Of a stretch of 64,000 bases of DNA, positions 17,980-26,893 are shown one piece after another (the first letter of the stretch is position 1; each line of letters begins with the position of its first letter). A program made the translations under genes and the position numbers. Source of the stretch: Dermatophilus congolensis (lineage in GTDB: Bacteria; Actinomycetota; Actinomycetes; Actinomycetales; Dermatophilaceae); contig NZ_UFYA01000001.1 in the NCBI RefSeq assembly GCF_900447215.1, positions 1,736,001-1,800,000 on the forward strand, read 5' to 3'. Below the pieces are notes generated by a model. It saw nothing but the letters and a program-made list of their open reading frames with translations. It was not told the origin of the DNA and searched no databases.

Positions 17980-18633
17980 ATGTCGCGTGCAATATCTGCG
18001 ACTGAACGCGCCTATAACGCCACACGAGGAAAAATCCTCGATGGGGCATTGGCCGGTGGTGACGTCATCACCGAGGGCGCGGTTTCCACCGAACTCGGAA
18101 TCAGCCGCACACCAGTACGCGAAGCGTTCCTCCGCCTCCAGGCGGAAGGGCTTCTGCAGCTTTACCCCAAACGCGGTGCCGTCGTGGTACCAGTCACCGC
18201 CGAGGAAGCACTCTCGGTCGGTGAGGCGCGCGAAATCATCGAATCCTTCGCCGTCACCAAACTCCTATCCGAGTCTCCTGAACCTCCAGCGGAACTCGTA
18301 GACCGCTTGTGGGAATGTCTCAACGCACAACGGCAAGCAATCCGCGCCCACAATGCCTCAGCATTCATCGATGCCGACACAAGCTTTCACCTGGCCATCG
18401 TGGAGCTGAGCGAAAACGACTTCTTCTTTGACCTCTACAAAAGCCTGCGTGACCACCAGCGTCGCCTAGCAGTACACGCAGGCGCCCTCACCCCCGCCAA
18501 CATGACCGCCTCATACAACGAGCACGTCAAACTGGCAGGACTTTTGAGTGAAGGTGAACTCGACAGCTATCTTGCTTTCCTGCGCAAACACTTACGCGAA
18601 GGACGCAAACGCATGGGCATCGACATAGTCTGA
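17980..18633 (+). CDS. GntR-family transcriptional regulator (FCD/FadR subfamily)
   Basis: A 217-residue regulator. The N-terminal winged helix includes VSTELGISRTPVREAFLRLQ, the classic GntR recognition segment, followed by LYPKRGAVVVPVT. The C-terminal all-helical FCD domain contains the metal-ligand-like residues in DADTSFHLAIVELSEN and SYNEHVKLAGLL. FCD domains usually bind small organic acids. GGAGGG lies seven bases before the ATG at 17980. An alternative ATG at 17959 also has a possible ribosome site. No obvious target gene is adjacent, so autoregulation or distant targets are likely. Confidence 0.88.
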   Translation: MSRAISATERAYNATRGKILDGALAGGDVITEGAVSTELGISRTPVREAFLRLQAEGLLQLYPKRGAVVVPVTAEEALSVGEAREIIESFAVTKLLSESPEPPAELVDRLWECLNAQRQAIRAHNASAFIDADTSFHLAIVELSENDFFFDLYKSLRDHQRRLAVHAGALTPANMTASYNEHVKLAGLLSEGELDSYLAFLRKHLREGRKRMGIDIV

Positions 18634-18641
18634 CGCTAACT

Positions 18642-18683
18642 AAAGGGGTGGTTCCTAACCGTACGGTCAGGAACCACCCCTTT
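18642..18683. terminator. Bidirectional terminator hairpin
   Basis: AAAGGGGTGGTTCCT pairs perfectly with AGGAACCACCCCTTT around a 12-base loop. It sits between the convergent GntR regulator and flagellar-operon tail genes and could serve both. Confidence 0.8.
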
Positions 18684-18712
18684 ATCTATTACCTAAAAAA
18701 TCATTTCGATCA

Positions 18713-19120
18713 TTATTCTCCAGGCATCCGCTCCCGCGGCGGCTCGTAACCAGTCGCCCCGTTAGGGACACGGTAATTCTGCCCACCTAGCATCTCGCCA
18801 GTGACATGATCGATTTTTGTAGCTTCGATCTTTGACTCATTCTGTTGACGGAAAGATTTCGCTACTCCATAAACAAGGTTCACCAACCCCCATGCCACGA
18901 TGAGCGCGGCAAGGTAACGAAGAATCATTTGATCGAACTCCATCCCGCCATCTACATACTTAAGTAAAGCAGGGATCGTCATCACCGTGGCGAAAAGCAC
19001 ACTGATACTAAAAGGGGGAAGGTCAGGCTTCTCTTCCACGATAATCGTGGTGACAGACTCCTTTCCTTTCTTTCCCTTCTTACCTTTTTTGCCTTTTTTA
19101 GGCTGCGATTTCGCCGACAT
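18713..19120 (-). CDS. Small Lys/Gly-rich membrane protein coupled to flhA
   Basis: A 135-residue protein not recognised as a known family. The N-terminus has a KKGKKGKKGKKGKE repeat, followed by two hydrophobic segments (SVLFATVMTIPALLKYV and ILRYLAALIVAWGLVNLVYG) and a polar tail. It overlaps the end of flhA by 23 bases and has AGGAG seven bases before its ATG, so it is probably translated from the flagellar mRNA. A role near the export gate is plausible from position only. The terminator at 18642-18683 follows it. Confidence 0.6.
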   Translation of the reverse strand: MSAKSQPKKGKKGKKGKKGKESVTTIIVEEKPDLPPFSISVLFATVMTIPALLKYVDGGMEFDQMILRYLAALIVAWGLVNLVYGVAKSFRQQNESKIEATKIDHVTGEMLGGQNYRVPNGATGYEPPRERMPGE

Positions 19121-21143
19121 TCACCACTCCTGACGTGACAAGCGTGAGCTGACCGCCCAACTCCGAATAGGAAAGAACAGGGATCCTCGGCGCCACTTGT
19201 TCCAGAAGGCGCCGTATCGGCAGCCGTAGTGGCTGCGCACACACAAACACAGGTGGATCGCCAGTAGCCTCGGCTTCTGCGGAAACAGAGGCGATCTGGT
19301 TAGCCACGCTCTCAGCGAGCATCGGGTCGATCATCAGGGTCGCTCCTGCCTCAGTAATCCGCAGGCTCTCAAGCAGACGCTGCTCAAGAAGCGAATCAAA
19401 AGTGATCACTGACAACCGGCCATCAACCGCGTGACTAGAAGCGATAGCTGGCCCCAAAGAAGCACGCGCAGCTTCGGTCAGCCCATCAGGATCGGTGGAG
19501 ATTTTGGCCCGCATAGACATGGCCTCGAAGATGCGAACGAGGTCACGTATACATACACGTTCATCGAGGAGCGCCTGGAGAGTGCGTTGAATTTCACCCA
19601 GACTCAACGGCGTAGGAGTGAGCTCCTCGATTACTACCGGGTTTGATTGACGGACCATGTCTACGAGCATCTTGACGTCTTCGCGGCCGAGAAGCTCTGC
19701 GGCATGAACGCGAACAACCTCGGCCATATGGGTGGTGACCACGGAACTGCGGTCAACGACGGTGGCAGTGGCCAAAGCCATGTGTTCACGTAGTTCACCT
19801 GGCACCCATTTAGCGGCGAGCCCGAAGACGGGTTCTGTGGTGGGTGTTCCTGGTAGGTCATCGAGATCGTCGCCGATGGCCAAGACCATTCCTGCCGGTG
19901 CGGTGCCGCGGGCGACTTCGACTCCGTGCACGCGGATGGCGTAGGTGCGTGGCGGCAGGTCAAGGTTGTCCCGGGTACGTACCAAAGGCACCACGACGCC
20001 GATTTCTTGTGCAAGTTTGCGGCGCAGCGCCCGTACTCGATCTAAGAGGTCACCGCCGTTAGCAGCATCAACCAAGTCAATGAGGTCGTAGGCCAGTTCG
20101 AGTTCAAGCGGTTCGACCCGCATGTCTTGCGCGATTGCCATAGGCGAATCTTTTTGCGGAACAAGGGGTTCGAAATCTTCGGGAGTCTCGACTTCCGGTT
20201 CTTCTCCCAGTTTGGGAATCCGTGTGGACAGGAACATGACTGCACCGCCGATAAGCGCAAATGGCAGGAACGGCATGCCAGGGACGATCGCCAGCAGAAG
20301 GATGACACCAGCAGCGATTTGGATGGTGATGCGGTTGGCGCCGAATTGTTGGAGGAGGTCGGTTCCAAGCTCGTTGTTAGTGCTGGCGCGGGTAACTACG
20401 ACACCGGTTGCAACAGAAATGAGCAACGCAGGGATCTGAGAGACGATGCCGTCTCCGACAGTCATGAGCGAGTAGGTCTGTAAAGCGCTCTGGAAATCCA
20501 TGCCACGCTGGACCATGCCGATGATGAAGCCACCGACGAGGTTAATGATGGCGATGAGGACTGCGGCGATGGCATCGCCTTTGACGAATTTGCTGGCACC
20601 GTCCATGGAGCCGTAGAAGTCAGCTTCGGCTGATACCTCGGCGCGGCGAGAACGGGCTTGATTTTCGTCGATGAGGCCAGAGTTGAGGTCGGCGTCAATA
20701 GCCATTTGTTTACCGGGCATGGCGTCGAGGGTGAAGCGAGCCGAGACTTCGGCGACGCGGCCGGCACCGTTGGTGATGACCATGAACTGGATCACCATGA
20801 GGATGATGAAGATCACGAGACCGACGACGATGGACCCGCCGACGACGAACTGGCCGAAGGCTTCGATAACGTGCCCGGCGAACCCGTTGAGAAGAACAAG
20901 TCGGGTGGTGGAGATGTTGAGGGCGAGACGGAAAAGAGTGGCCACGAGGATGACCACAGGGAAGGTGGAAAATTCGAGGGGTTTCTTCACCCGTAGGGCG
21001 AGAACGAGGATGACAGTAGCCAGGGCGAGGTTGGTGACGAGGAGAAGGTCGAGCACGAGGGTGGGCAGAGGGATCACCATCATGACGACGATGCCGATGA
21101 TCAACGCCGGTACCCCGATGGTGGCGATGTAATCCTTTTTCAC
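19098..21143 (-). CDS. flhA: Flagellar type III export gate protein FlhA
   Basis: A 681-residue protein. About eight hydrophobic segments occupy the first 320 residues, including the FHIPEP-type region PGKQMAIDADLNSGLIDENQARSRR. A cytoplasmic domain of about 330 residues follows that binds chaperone-substrate complexes. FlhA forms the nonameric ring of the export gate. It starts with GTG and GAGGTG as ribosome site. It is the penultimate gene of the fliM-to-flhA run, 125 bases after flhB. Confidence 0.95.
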   Translation of the reverse strand: MKKDYIATIGVPALIIGIVVMMVIPLPTLVLDLLLVTNLALATVILVLALRVKKPLEFSTFPVVILVATLFRLALNISTTRLVLLNGFAGHVIEAFGQFVVGGSIVVGLVIFIILMVIQFMVITNGAGRVAEVSARFTLDAMPGKQMAIDADLNSGLIDENQARSRRAEVSAEADFYGSMDGASKFVKGDAIAAVLIAIINLVGGFIIGMVQRGMDFQSALQTYSLMTVGDGIVSQIPALLISVATGVVVTRASTNNELGTDLLQQFGANRITIQIAAGVILLLAIVPGMPFLPFALIGGAVMFLSTRIPKLGEEPEVETPEDFEPLVPQKDSPMAIAQDMRVEPLELELAYDLIDLVDAANGGDLLDRVRALRRKLAQEIGVVVPLVRTRDNLDLPPRTYAIRVHGVEVARGTAPAGMVLAIGDDLDDLPGTPTTEPVFGLAAKWVPGELREHMALATATVVDRSSVVTTHMAEVVRVHAAELLGREDVKMLVDMVRQSNPVVIEELTPTPLSLGEIQRTLQALLDERVCIRDLVRIFEAMSMRAKISTDPDGLTEAARASLGPAIASSHAVDGRLSVITFDSLLEQRLLESLRITEAGATLMIDPMLAESVANQIASVSAEAEATGDPPVFVCAQPLRLPIRRLLEQVAPRIPVLSYSELGGQLTLVTSGVVNVGEIAA

Positions 21144-21268
21144 GGCACCTCACGAGCGCTGGACGGGGTTGGGGGCCAGATAGTTCTGGTCCCCTTGGCT
21201 ACGCATGCTCATCGGCATTGCGGATAGTGATCTGAGAGTGCTGGAGGGATAGGGGCTTTGGTTAGAAG

Positions 21269-22465
21269 CTAGTAGGTGGAGGTGTTGGAGTAGGAGGCAC
21301 CTTCGGGTGCTCCGAATTTAGCGATGCCGAGTGCTTCGTCGGATAGGTCCTCGGGCAGATCGACTCCGTTCCAGCCTGGATGTTTCACCGGGGATGGGTG
21401 GGCGCCTTCGGTGCGGCGGATGTCGGACATGCGCATGATGAAAGCCAGGACGGTGGCGATCGTGTCGTAAAGCTCGAAAGGTATGTAGGAGTCGACTTCG
21501 CACATTTTGAACAATGTGCGGGCGAGGATGACATCTTGGACGACTGGGACTCCGCTGGCTGCGGCTTCGTCTTTGATGCGTTGAGCAAGTAGCCCTGCGC
21601 CTTTGGCAACGACTTGGGGGGCTCCTTCGCCGGATATGTAGCGCAGGGCCACGGCAACGTGAACGGGATTAGTCAGGACAACGGTGGATTCGCTGACGGC
21701 AGCCATCATGCGGCGTTGGCCCATCTCGCGTTGACGGGCGCGGCGTTGGCCTTTGATGTGAGGGTCGCCTTCTTGTTGTTTGTTCTCGCGTTTGATCTCG
21801 TCTTTGCTCATACGGAGTGATTTTTCGACGCGGTGGCGTTCGACGCCGTAGTCGAGGGCGGCGATGACGAGCCCGACGACGATGATCCAGAGCATGACGC
21901 GGTAGGCGGCGTTACCTGTGACTTCTAAGACGGTAGTGATGCTGCGTTGGCCGGTGCCGGTGAGCATAGAGATGGTGTCTTTGACGCCCATGTAGGCGAT
22001 GACGCCGAAGACGACGAATTTGATCATAGTTTTGGCGAAGGTCCAGGCAGCCTGCATGCCGAAGAGGTTTTTGATTCCGGTAAATGCGTTGAGTTTTTTC
22101 CATTTGGGTTTGAATCGTTTGGCGTTGGGGCGAGTACCCCCTTGGACAAGATGCCCCACGCTTCCTAGAACCATGCACAGGAGGATGATCGGCCCGGCGA
22201 TGCGTACGTAGGCAACGAGATTGTTTGCGAAGAGTTCGAGGGCTTGCCGAGGGTCGGGTCTGATGATGATTCGTGCGATGTCGTGCAGGGTGGTAGTGAC
22301 GGTTCTGAAGAGGGTGGATAGGGCGGTGGGCCCGAGTACGTAGAAGGCTAAGACGGTCAACCACATAGAGAGGTCGTGGGTTCTGGGGATGTTGCCTTCT
22401 GCTTTTGCTTTGCGGAGTTGTTCGGGGGTGGCTTTTTCGGTCTTGCTGGATTTGTCTTCGGCCAT
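21269..22465 (-). CDS. flhB: Flagellar export switch protein FlhB
   Basis: A 398-residue protein with four membrane segments and a cytoplasmic C-domain. FlhB normally cleaves itself inside NPTH to switch substrate specificity from hook to filament. Here the site reads NPVH (residues 266-269), keeping Asn-Pro and His but replacing Thr. The start overlaps the fliR stop as TGATG. The C-terminal tail after residue 340 is unlike typical FlhB and may be flexible. Confidence 0.93.
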   Translation of the reverse strand: MAEDKSSKTEKATPEQLRKAKAEGNIPRTHDLSMWLTVLAFYVLGPTALSTLFRTVTTTLHDIARIIIRPDPRQALELFANNLVAYVRIAGPIILLCMVLGSVGHLVQGGTRPNAKRFKPKWKKLNAFTGIKNLFGMQAAWTFAKTMIKFVVFGVIAYMGVKDTISMLTGTGQRSITTVLEVTGNAAYRVMLWIIVVGLVIAALDYGVERHRVEKSLRMSKDEIKRENKQQEGDPHIKGQRRARQREMGQRRMMAAVSESTVVLTNPVHVAVALRYISGEGAPQVVAKGAGLLAQRIKDEAAASGVPVVQDVILARTLFKMCEVDSYIPFELYDTIATVLAFIMRMSDIRRTEGAHPSPVKHPGWNGVDLPEDLSDEALGIAKFGAPEGASYSNTSTY

Positions 22466-23250
22466 CAGCTTTTCCCTCCGAGCATGTCGGTCATAGCGGG
22501 GAATCTGGCGACGGCGTCAGCGATGGTGCGAGTGACAGCTTCTGGGAAGACAAGGATGAAGACGGAGGCGAGGGTGAGGGTGAGGATGAGTTTGATGGGG
22601 AAGGAAAGTTGGAAAACGTTCATGCTGGGCACGGCGCGGGAAACGAGTCCGAGGGCGAGGTCGGCGAGGAAGAGGACGGCGAGAACAGGCGCGGCGATTT
22701 GGAGGGCGGAGGTGATCATGATGCCGAAGTCGTGGATGAGGGCTTGGGCGATGGCTCCGGTGTCGATGGCTTTGGTGACTTGGATGTCGAAGGATTCCAG
22801 GACGCCGCGGATCATGATGAGGTGGCCGCCGGAGGTGAAGAGTAGTGCGGTGGCGAGCAGTCCGGTGTAGCGGCCGATGATGGAGCTGTTGGTGCCGCTA
22901 GTGGGGTCGAACATGCTGGCCATAGCGAATCCGCCAGTCATATCGACGTATTGTCCGGCGACTTGGAAAGCCGTGAAGAGGATGATGACGCTCAGACCGA
23001 GAGTGGCGCCGACGAGCACTTGAAAGCCGATGGCGGTGGCGAAGTTGGTCAATGAATTCCAGGTTTGCGCAGTGACGGTGGGGCGCACGACAGGAGCTAC
23101 GGCTAGGGCGATCGCGAAAGACATGGCGGCGCGGGCGCGGGCGTTGAAGTTACGACCAGCGAAGGGTGGGGCAAGGGTGAAAAAGACGGAGAGTCGGGTA
23201 AATACCAGCAGCATCGCGACGAGGAGGTCGTAGGCGAGGTTGAGGTTCAT
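22465..23250 (-). CDS. fliR: Flagellar export gate protein FliR
   Basis: A 261-residue integral membrane protein. It has the family pattern VFTRLSVFFTLAPPFAGRN near the N-terminus and FAMASMFDPTSGTNSSIIGR in the middle. FliR joins FliP and FliQ to form the export pore. Its ATG is six bases after the fliQ stop and its stop overlaps the flhB start. Confidence 0.93.
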   Translation of the reverse strand: MNLNLAYDLLVAMLLVFTRLSVFFTLAPPFAGRNFNARARAAMSFAIALAVAPVVRPTVTAQTWNSLTNFATAIGFQVLVGATLGLSVIILFTAFQVAGQYVDMTGGFAMASMFDPTSGTNSSIIGRYTGLLATALLFTSGGHLIMIRGVLESFDIQVTKAIDTGAIAQALIHDFGIMITSALQIAAPVLAVLFLADLALGLVSRAVPSMNVFQLSFPIKLILTLTLASVFILVFPEAVTRTIADAVARFPAMTDMLGGKS

Positions 23251-23256
23251 TGGTGG

Positions 23257-23529
23257 TTACCGCTGGAGGTATCGGGGGATGTTGTGGATGAGCGTCTCGG
23301 TGAAGGTGACGGTTTCGTGCATCATCCAGTTGCCAAAGAAGAGCAGGATTGCGGCGACGGCGATGAGTTTGGGGACGAAGGTCAGGGTCATTTCCTGGAC
23401 CTGGGTGACGGATTGGATGAGGGAGATGATGAATCCCATCACGAGGGAGACGATGAGGACTGGTCCAGCGAGTTTGGTTCCGAGAATCATCGCTTGGATA
23501 GCCAATTGCATGACGTCGTGGTCGCTCAT
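23257..23529 (-). CDS. fliQ: Flagellar export gate protein FliQ
   Basis: A 90-residue protein with two long hydrophobic helices and the family stretch GFIISLIQSVTQVQEMTLTFVPK. This is the normal length for FliQ, which packs around the FliP-FliR pore. It lies 21 bases downstream of fliP and six bases upstream of fliR. Confidence 0.95.
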   Translation of the reverse strand: MSDHDVMQLAIQAMILGTKLAGPVLIVSLVMGFIISLIQSVTQVQEMTLTFVPKLIAVAAILLFFGNWMMHETVTFTETLIHNIPRYLQR

Positions 23530-23550
23530 GGGTGGCTCTTTTCGGTCATG

Positions 23551-24414
23551 TCAGCCTCCCACGTAGCTGGTGACTAGCGCGGTGGTGATGATCCCCCAGC
23601 CGTCGACCATGACGAATAGGAGCAGTTTGAAGGGCAGGGAGATCATGACGGGGGGAAGCATCATCATTCCCATGCCCATAAGGATCGATGCGACGACGAG
23701 GTCGATGACGAGGAATGGGATGTAGATGACGAAACCGATGATGAATGCGTTCTTGAGTTCGGAGATAACGAATGCGGGGATGAGGGTGGTGAAGGTGGTG
23801 TCGGTGCGGTCACCTGGGGGGTTTTGGCCCGATAGGCCGATCATGGTGCGTAGTTCTTGTTCACCGGTGTGATTAAGCATGAAGTTTTTGATGGGATCGC
23901 CTATGCGGTTGAGGGCGACTTCTTGGCTGATTTTTCCGTCGAGGAAGGGTTGGACGCCGTCGTTCCAGGCAGTACCCAGGACGGGGGTCATGACGAATAG
24001 AGAGAGGAAGAGCGCGAGTCCGGCGATGATCTGGTTGGGGGGGATGGTAGGGGTTCCGATGGCTTGTCTCACGAGTGCCAGGACCACGGCGATCTTCGTG
24101 AATGAGGTCATGAGCAGCAGGATTGAGGGGGCGACGGAGATGACCGTCATGAGCAGGATGATCTGCACTGACAGGGAGCGGTTGTTGCCGGTGTCTCCGA
24201 GGTTGATGTTGATGTTGGGCGCGGGTGTGGCTGCGTAGGCGTGGGTGCTGCCGAGTAGGAGTGCGGCGGTGATGAAGATGGCGGCGAGGATGAGCGCGGT
24301 GAGGATGGCTGGGATGAGGGTGCGGCGAATGAATCGAGGGGTGAAGGAGCCGTGAAGGGTGAGGATGGGCCCGGTGCTAGTGGGCTCTGAGATGGGGCGG
24401 TTCCGGGTGCTCAT
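23551..24414 (-). CDS. fliP: Flagellar export pore protein FliP (internal start)
   Basis: The FliP part of the combined frame, 287 residues from an internal ATG with AGGAGG about five bases upstream. A cleavable signal peptide is visible, ending near THAYA|ATPAP, followed by the family segments ILLLMTSFTKIAVVLALVRQA, IPAFVISELKNAFIIGF and LPFKLLLFVMVDGW. A secreted N-terminus is normal for FliP and would be buried in a fusion, so independent initiation is the likelier route to functional FliP. Confidence 0.85.
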   Translation of the reverse strand: MSTRNRPISEPTSTGPILTLHGSFTPRFIRRTLIPAILTALILAAIFITAALLLGSTHAYAATPAPNININLGDTGNNRSLSVQIILLMTVISVAPSILLLMTSFTKIAVVLALVRQAIGTPTIPPNQIIAGLALFLSLFVMTPVLGTAWNDGVQPFLDGKISQEVALNRIGDPIKNFMLNHTGEQELRTMIGLSGQNPPGDRTDTTFTTLIPAFVISELKNAFIIGFVIYIPFLVIDLVVASILMGMGMMMLPPVMISLPFKLLLFVMVDGWGIITTALVTSYVGG

Positions 24415-24891
24415 CGGGCCTCCTGCGAACCGGTGTGGGGGGTTGGTGTTTCTGGGGTCGAGTCGGGCTGCGGTAGCTGCGGGGTCGCGGTGGCGTCCGG
24501 TGCGGGCAGTGACGGCAGCGACGATGCGGGTGGCTGTTTCGTGGTGGCGGCGATTGATGAGGGGGTGGATGGTGGCGTGCTGGGGTGAGGCGTTGTCGTT
24601 GTCGTCGTCGCTGGTCAAATCATTGGGGCCCAGGTCGGTGAGTACGCTGATGCGGGTGTCGGTGACGCCCAGGACGAGTACTTGTCCTCCCACGCGGACG
24701 ATGTGCATGGATGCGTTTTTGGTTAGGGGGGTGCGATTGAGCACCTCGGTGGCGATGGTGGTGGTGCCTCGTGCTTGGCGGGTGTTGCTGGCTTTTTCTA
24801 GCCATCGCATGAACAGGACAAGTAGTGCTAGAACGGCCCCGAGGGAGAGGATTGTCCGCACAGCAAGCTCGAGGCCGGAGGTTCCGCTCAT
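23551..24891 (-). CDS. fliOP: FliO-FliP continuous reading frame
   Basis: One uninterrupted 446-codon frame. The first 90 residues match FliO: a hydrophobic helix (TILSLGAVLALLVLFMRWLEK) and then LNRTPLTKNASMHIVRVGGQVLVLGVTD. Residues 90-159 are a polar His/Arg/Asn-rich linker with no stop codon, leading straight into FliP at residue 160. The ATG at 24891 overlaps the fliN stop as ATGA. FliO assists assembly of the FliP ring. Whether a fused protein is made, or FliP alone from its own start at 24414, cannot be decided from sequence. FliO never has a stop codon before FliP begins. Confidence 0.85.
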   Translation of the reverse strand: MSGTSGLELAVRTILSLGAVLALLVLFMRWLEKASNTRQARGTTTIATEVLNRTPLTKNASMHIVRVGGQVLVLGVTDTRISVLTDLGPNDLTSDDDNDNASPQHATIHPLINRRHHETATRIVAAVTARTGRHRDPAATAARLDPRNTNPPHRFAGGPMSTRNRPISEPTSTGPILTLHGSFTPRFIRRTLIPAILTALILAAIFITAALLLGSTHAYAATPAPNININLGDTGNNRSLSVQIILLMTVISVAPSILLLMTSFTKIAVVLALVRQAIGTPTIPPNQIIAGLALFLSLFVMTPVLGTAWNDGVQPFLDGKISQEVALNRIGDPIKNFMLNHTGEQELRTMIGLSGQNPPGDRTDTTFTTLIPAFVISELKNAFIIGFVIYIPFLVIDLVVASILMGMGMMMLPPVMISLPFKLLLFVMVDGWGIITTALVTSYVGG

Positions 24892-25997
24892 GCGGTGATT
24901 GCACCTTCTCGCCCGACTACTTCGGAGATCCTGACGGCGAATTCTTCGTCGACGACGACGACTTCGCCGTGGGCGATGAGGGTGCCGTTGACGAGTACGT
25001 CGACGGGTGCGCCGGCGGCACGGTCGAGTTCCACGATGGACCCGGGGGTTAGTCCGAGGATTTCTTGGACAGTCAGTTGGGTGCGGCCAAGCTCAACGGA
25101 GACTCCCATGATGACTTCGCGGAGCAGGTCGATGCGGCGAGGGTCGGCGGCCATGACCATGCCGCCATAGAGGGGCTGGAACTGGGGAGCTGTGGTGGAG
25201 GGTTGGGCTGCTTGCCGAGCGGCGACGGCTTGGGCGTGCATGGCTGCGGCTTCTTCGGGGCTGAGTCCTTGGAGTCCGCCGGGGCCGGGGTATGCAGGCA
25301 TTCCTGCGTAGTAGGCAGCGTAAGGATCGGGGGCTCCTGGCATTCCCGGTGGGGGGAAGCCGGGGGGTGGTGTGGCGCTGGCAGCGGCTGCGGCGGTGTC
25401 GTCGGTGGTGTCCTCAGCGGTGGTCTCTTCGCTGCCGCTGGTTTCGTCGGTGGTGTCTTCGCTGTCGCTGGTTTCGCTGTCTTCGTCGTTTTCTTCTGCT
25501 TCGGCGGCGGCGATGGCTGCGGCCAGTTCGGCGGCAGCGCCTTGGCCGGTGGCTTCTTTGGGCAGTGCGATGAGCATGCCGGCGAGGGTGTCTTCGTTGA
25601 ATACGCCAACAACGTTGGATTCGTCTGCTTTTTCGAGGGCGTCGAAGGCGTCGACCATGTGGATTTGGCCGTTTTTGAAGTCACCGATTTCGCCTTTGAG
25701 GGCTTCCATTGCTTCGGTGAGCGCGGCTGTCCATAGGGTGCGTGCTTCGTTGCGGTCGAAGATTTCACCTTTGGCGTGATCGATAAGTCCTGTGACCACC
25801 ATGACGAGGGTGCCGAGGTTGTCAGCGTTAGAGAGGTTTGTCTCTACGCCGATCGCGCCACCGGGAAGGGACATGGTGGTTGCCTGGATCGGGTCGAGGG
25901 TCTCCAGCCGCAGGGCGTCTGTGTCCGCGAAGTGCGCGGGTAGTACGCCTGCCGCGGCTAAGAGCGCGGAGTCGACGTCCAAAGAGTTCGTGGACAT
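24888..25997 (-). CDS. fliN: Flagellar switch protein FliN/FliY type
   Basis: A 369-residue protein. The C-terminal 85 residues are a SpoA domain (VSVELGRTQLTVQEILGLTPG... LVNGTLIAHGEVVVVDEEFAVRI) of the C-ring. The N-terminal 150 residues resemble a CheC/FliY-type domain, but the Glu-x2-Asn phosphatase signature is not intact: TEAMEAL has Glu where Asn is expected. An acidic Glu/Asp/Ser/Thr region and a Pro/Gly/Ala-rich region separate the two. So it is FliY-like in layout but probably without phosphatase activity in this domain. It lies 18 bases after fliM. Confidence 0.88.
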   Translation of the reverse strand: MSTNSLDVDSALLAAAGVLPAHFADTDALRLETLDPIQATTMSLPGGAIGVETNLSNADNLGTLVMVVTGLIDHAKGEIFDRNEARTLWTAALTEAMEALKGEIGDFKNGQIHMVDAFDALEKADESNVVGVFNEDTLAGMLIALPKEATGQGAAAELAAAIAAAEAEENDEDSETSDSEDTTDETSGSEETTAEDTTDDTAAAAASATPPPGFPPPGMPGAPDPYAAYYAGMPAYPGPGGLQGLSPEEAAAMHAQAVAARQAAQPSTTAPQFQPLYGGMVMAADPRRIDLLREVIMGVSVELGRTQLTVQEILGLTPGSIVELDRAAGAPVDVLVNGTLIAHGEVVVVDEEFAVRISEVVGREGAITA

Positions 25998-26015
25998 GCA
26001 GTGATCCTTCAGCGG

Positions 26016-26885
26016 TCAGAGGGAGACGATTTGGCAAGCAAAACGGTGGCCATGCGATCCAGGTACTGCTTTAGCGACAGGCACTCCGTCGGCTGACATC
26101 GTGAGCGGCTGGTTGGTCGGATGACCCAGTGGGAGCACGTCCCCTACCTCGAGATCGAGGATGTCTCCACTGGTGAGCGTGATTTCATCGAACGCGACGC
26201 GGACTACTTGCGGCACGGTCGAAACTTGTTGGCGAAGTTGTTCCACTGCTACTGCCCGGGGTCCGGTGAGTTCCAGTGGTGGTTTTTCCGTCAGTTTGTC
26301 TAGGGCGGGTTGAAGTGTGGAGATCGGGAGTGCGAGGGAAGCTTTTGCTTCCTGCTCCCCCAGGCGCAGTTCGAAGGTTGATACGACCATCGGGTCAGAT
26401 GGTTGTACCAGTTGGATGAATTGCGCGTCGCTCTCCAGTGCCCCGACTACGGGTTGGATTTTTTCGAGTGTTTCGAATGCGTAGGCGAGTTCGTTGATCA
26501 TGCGCCGCAGCACGTTCCCGAGGAGCCCTGCTTCCATTTCGGATAGGGCCCTGGTGGGTTGTGTGGCGGTGCCTGGTCCACCGAGTAGACGGTCGATAAC
26601 GTTCATTCCCACTTCGAGTGGCATGTGGAACAGGCCTGCGTCAGGCAGAGGGTCCAGTGTCACGATAGCCAGCAACGATGGGTTGGGCAGGGTAGAAATG
26701 TATTCGTCGTATGTTGTTTGCTCTACCTCCTCGAGGTTGCAGTGGACCACCATCCGCAGTGTCGTCGAAAGCACGGTCGCGATCTGGCGGGAGAACGTTT
26801 CGTTCGCCACCTGAAGCGCCCTAAATTGCTCGCGACTGAACCGGTTGGGGCTACGGAAGTCGTAGACGATCGGCTCAGCACTCAC
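26016..26885 (-). CDS. fliM: Flagellar motor switch protein FliM
   Basis: A 289-residue protein beginning VSAEPIVYDFRSPNRFSREQ, which aligns with FliM after its usual N-terminal peptide. The CheC-like middle domain (GMNVIDRLLGGPG... GLLGNVLRRMINELAYAFE) and C-terminal SpoA domain are intact. The CheY-P-binding peptide (LSQxEIDALL type) found at the start of many FliM proteins is absent. The GTG at 26885 was chosen because a FliA-type box ends nine bases before it and no Shine-Dalgarno sequence exists, implying a nearly leaderless mRNA. A 335-codon upstream-extended frame lacks FliM features. Confidence 0.88.
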   Translation of the reverse strand: MSAEPIVYDFRSPNRFSREQFRALQVANETFSRQIATVLSTTLRMVVHCNLEEVEQTTYDEYISTLPNPSLLAIVTLDPLPDAGLFHMPLEVGMNVIDRLLGGPGTATQPTRALSEMEAGLLGNVLRRMINELAYAFETLEKIQPVVGALESDAQFIQLVQPSDPMVVSTFELRLGEQEAKASLALPISTLQPALDKLTEKPPLELTGPRAVAVEQLRQQVSTVPQVVRVAFDEITLTSGDILDLEVGDVLPLGHPTNQPLTMSADGVPVAKAVPGSHGHRFACQIVSL

Positions 26886-26893
26886 ATGGGATC

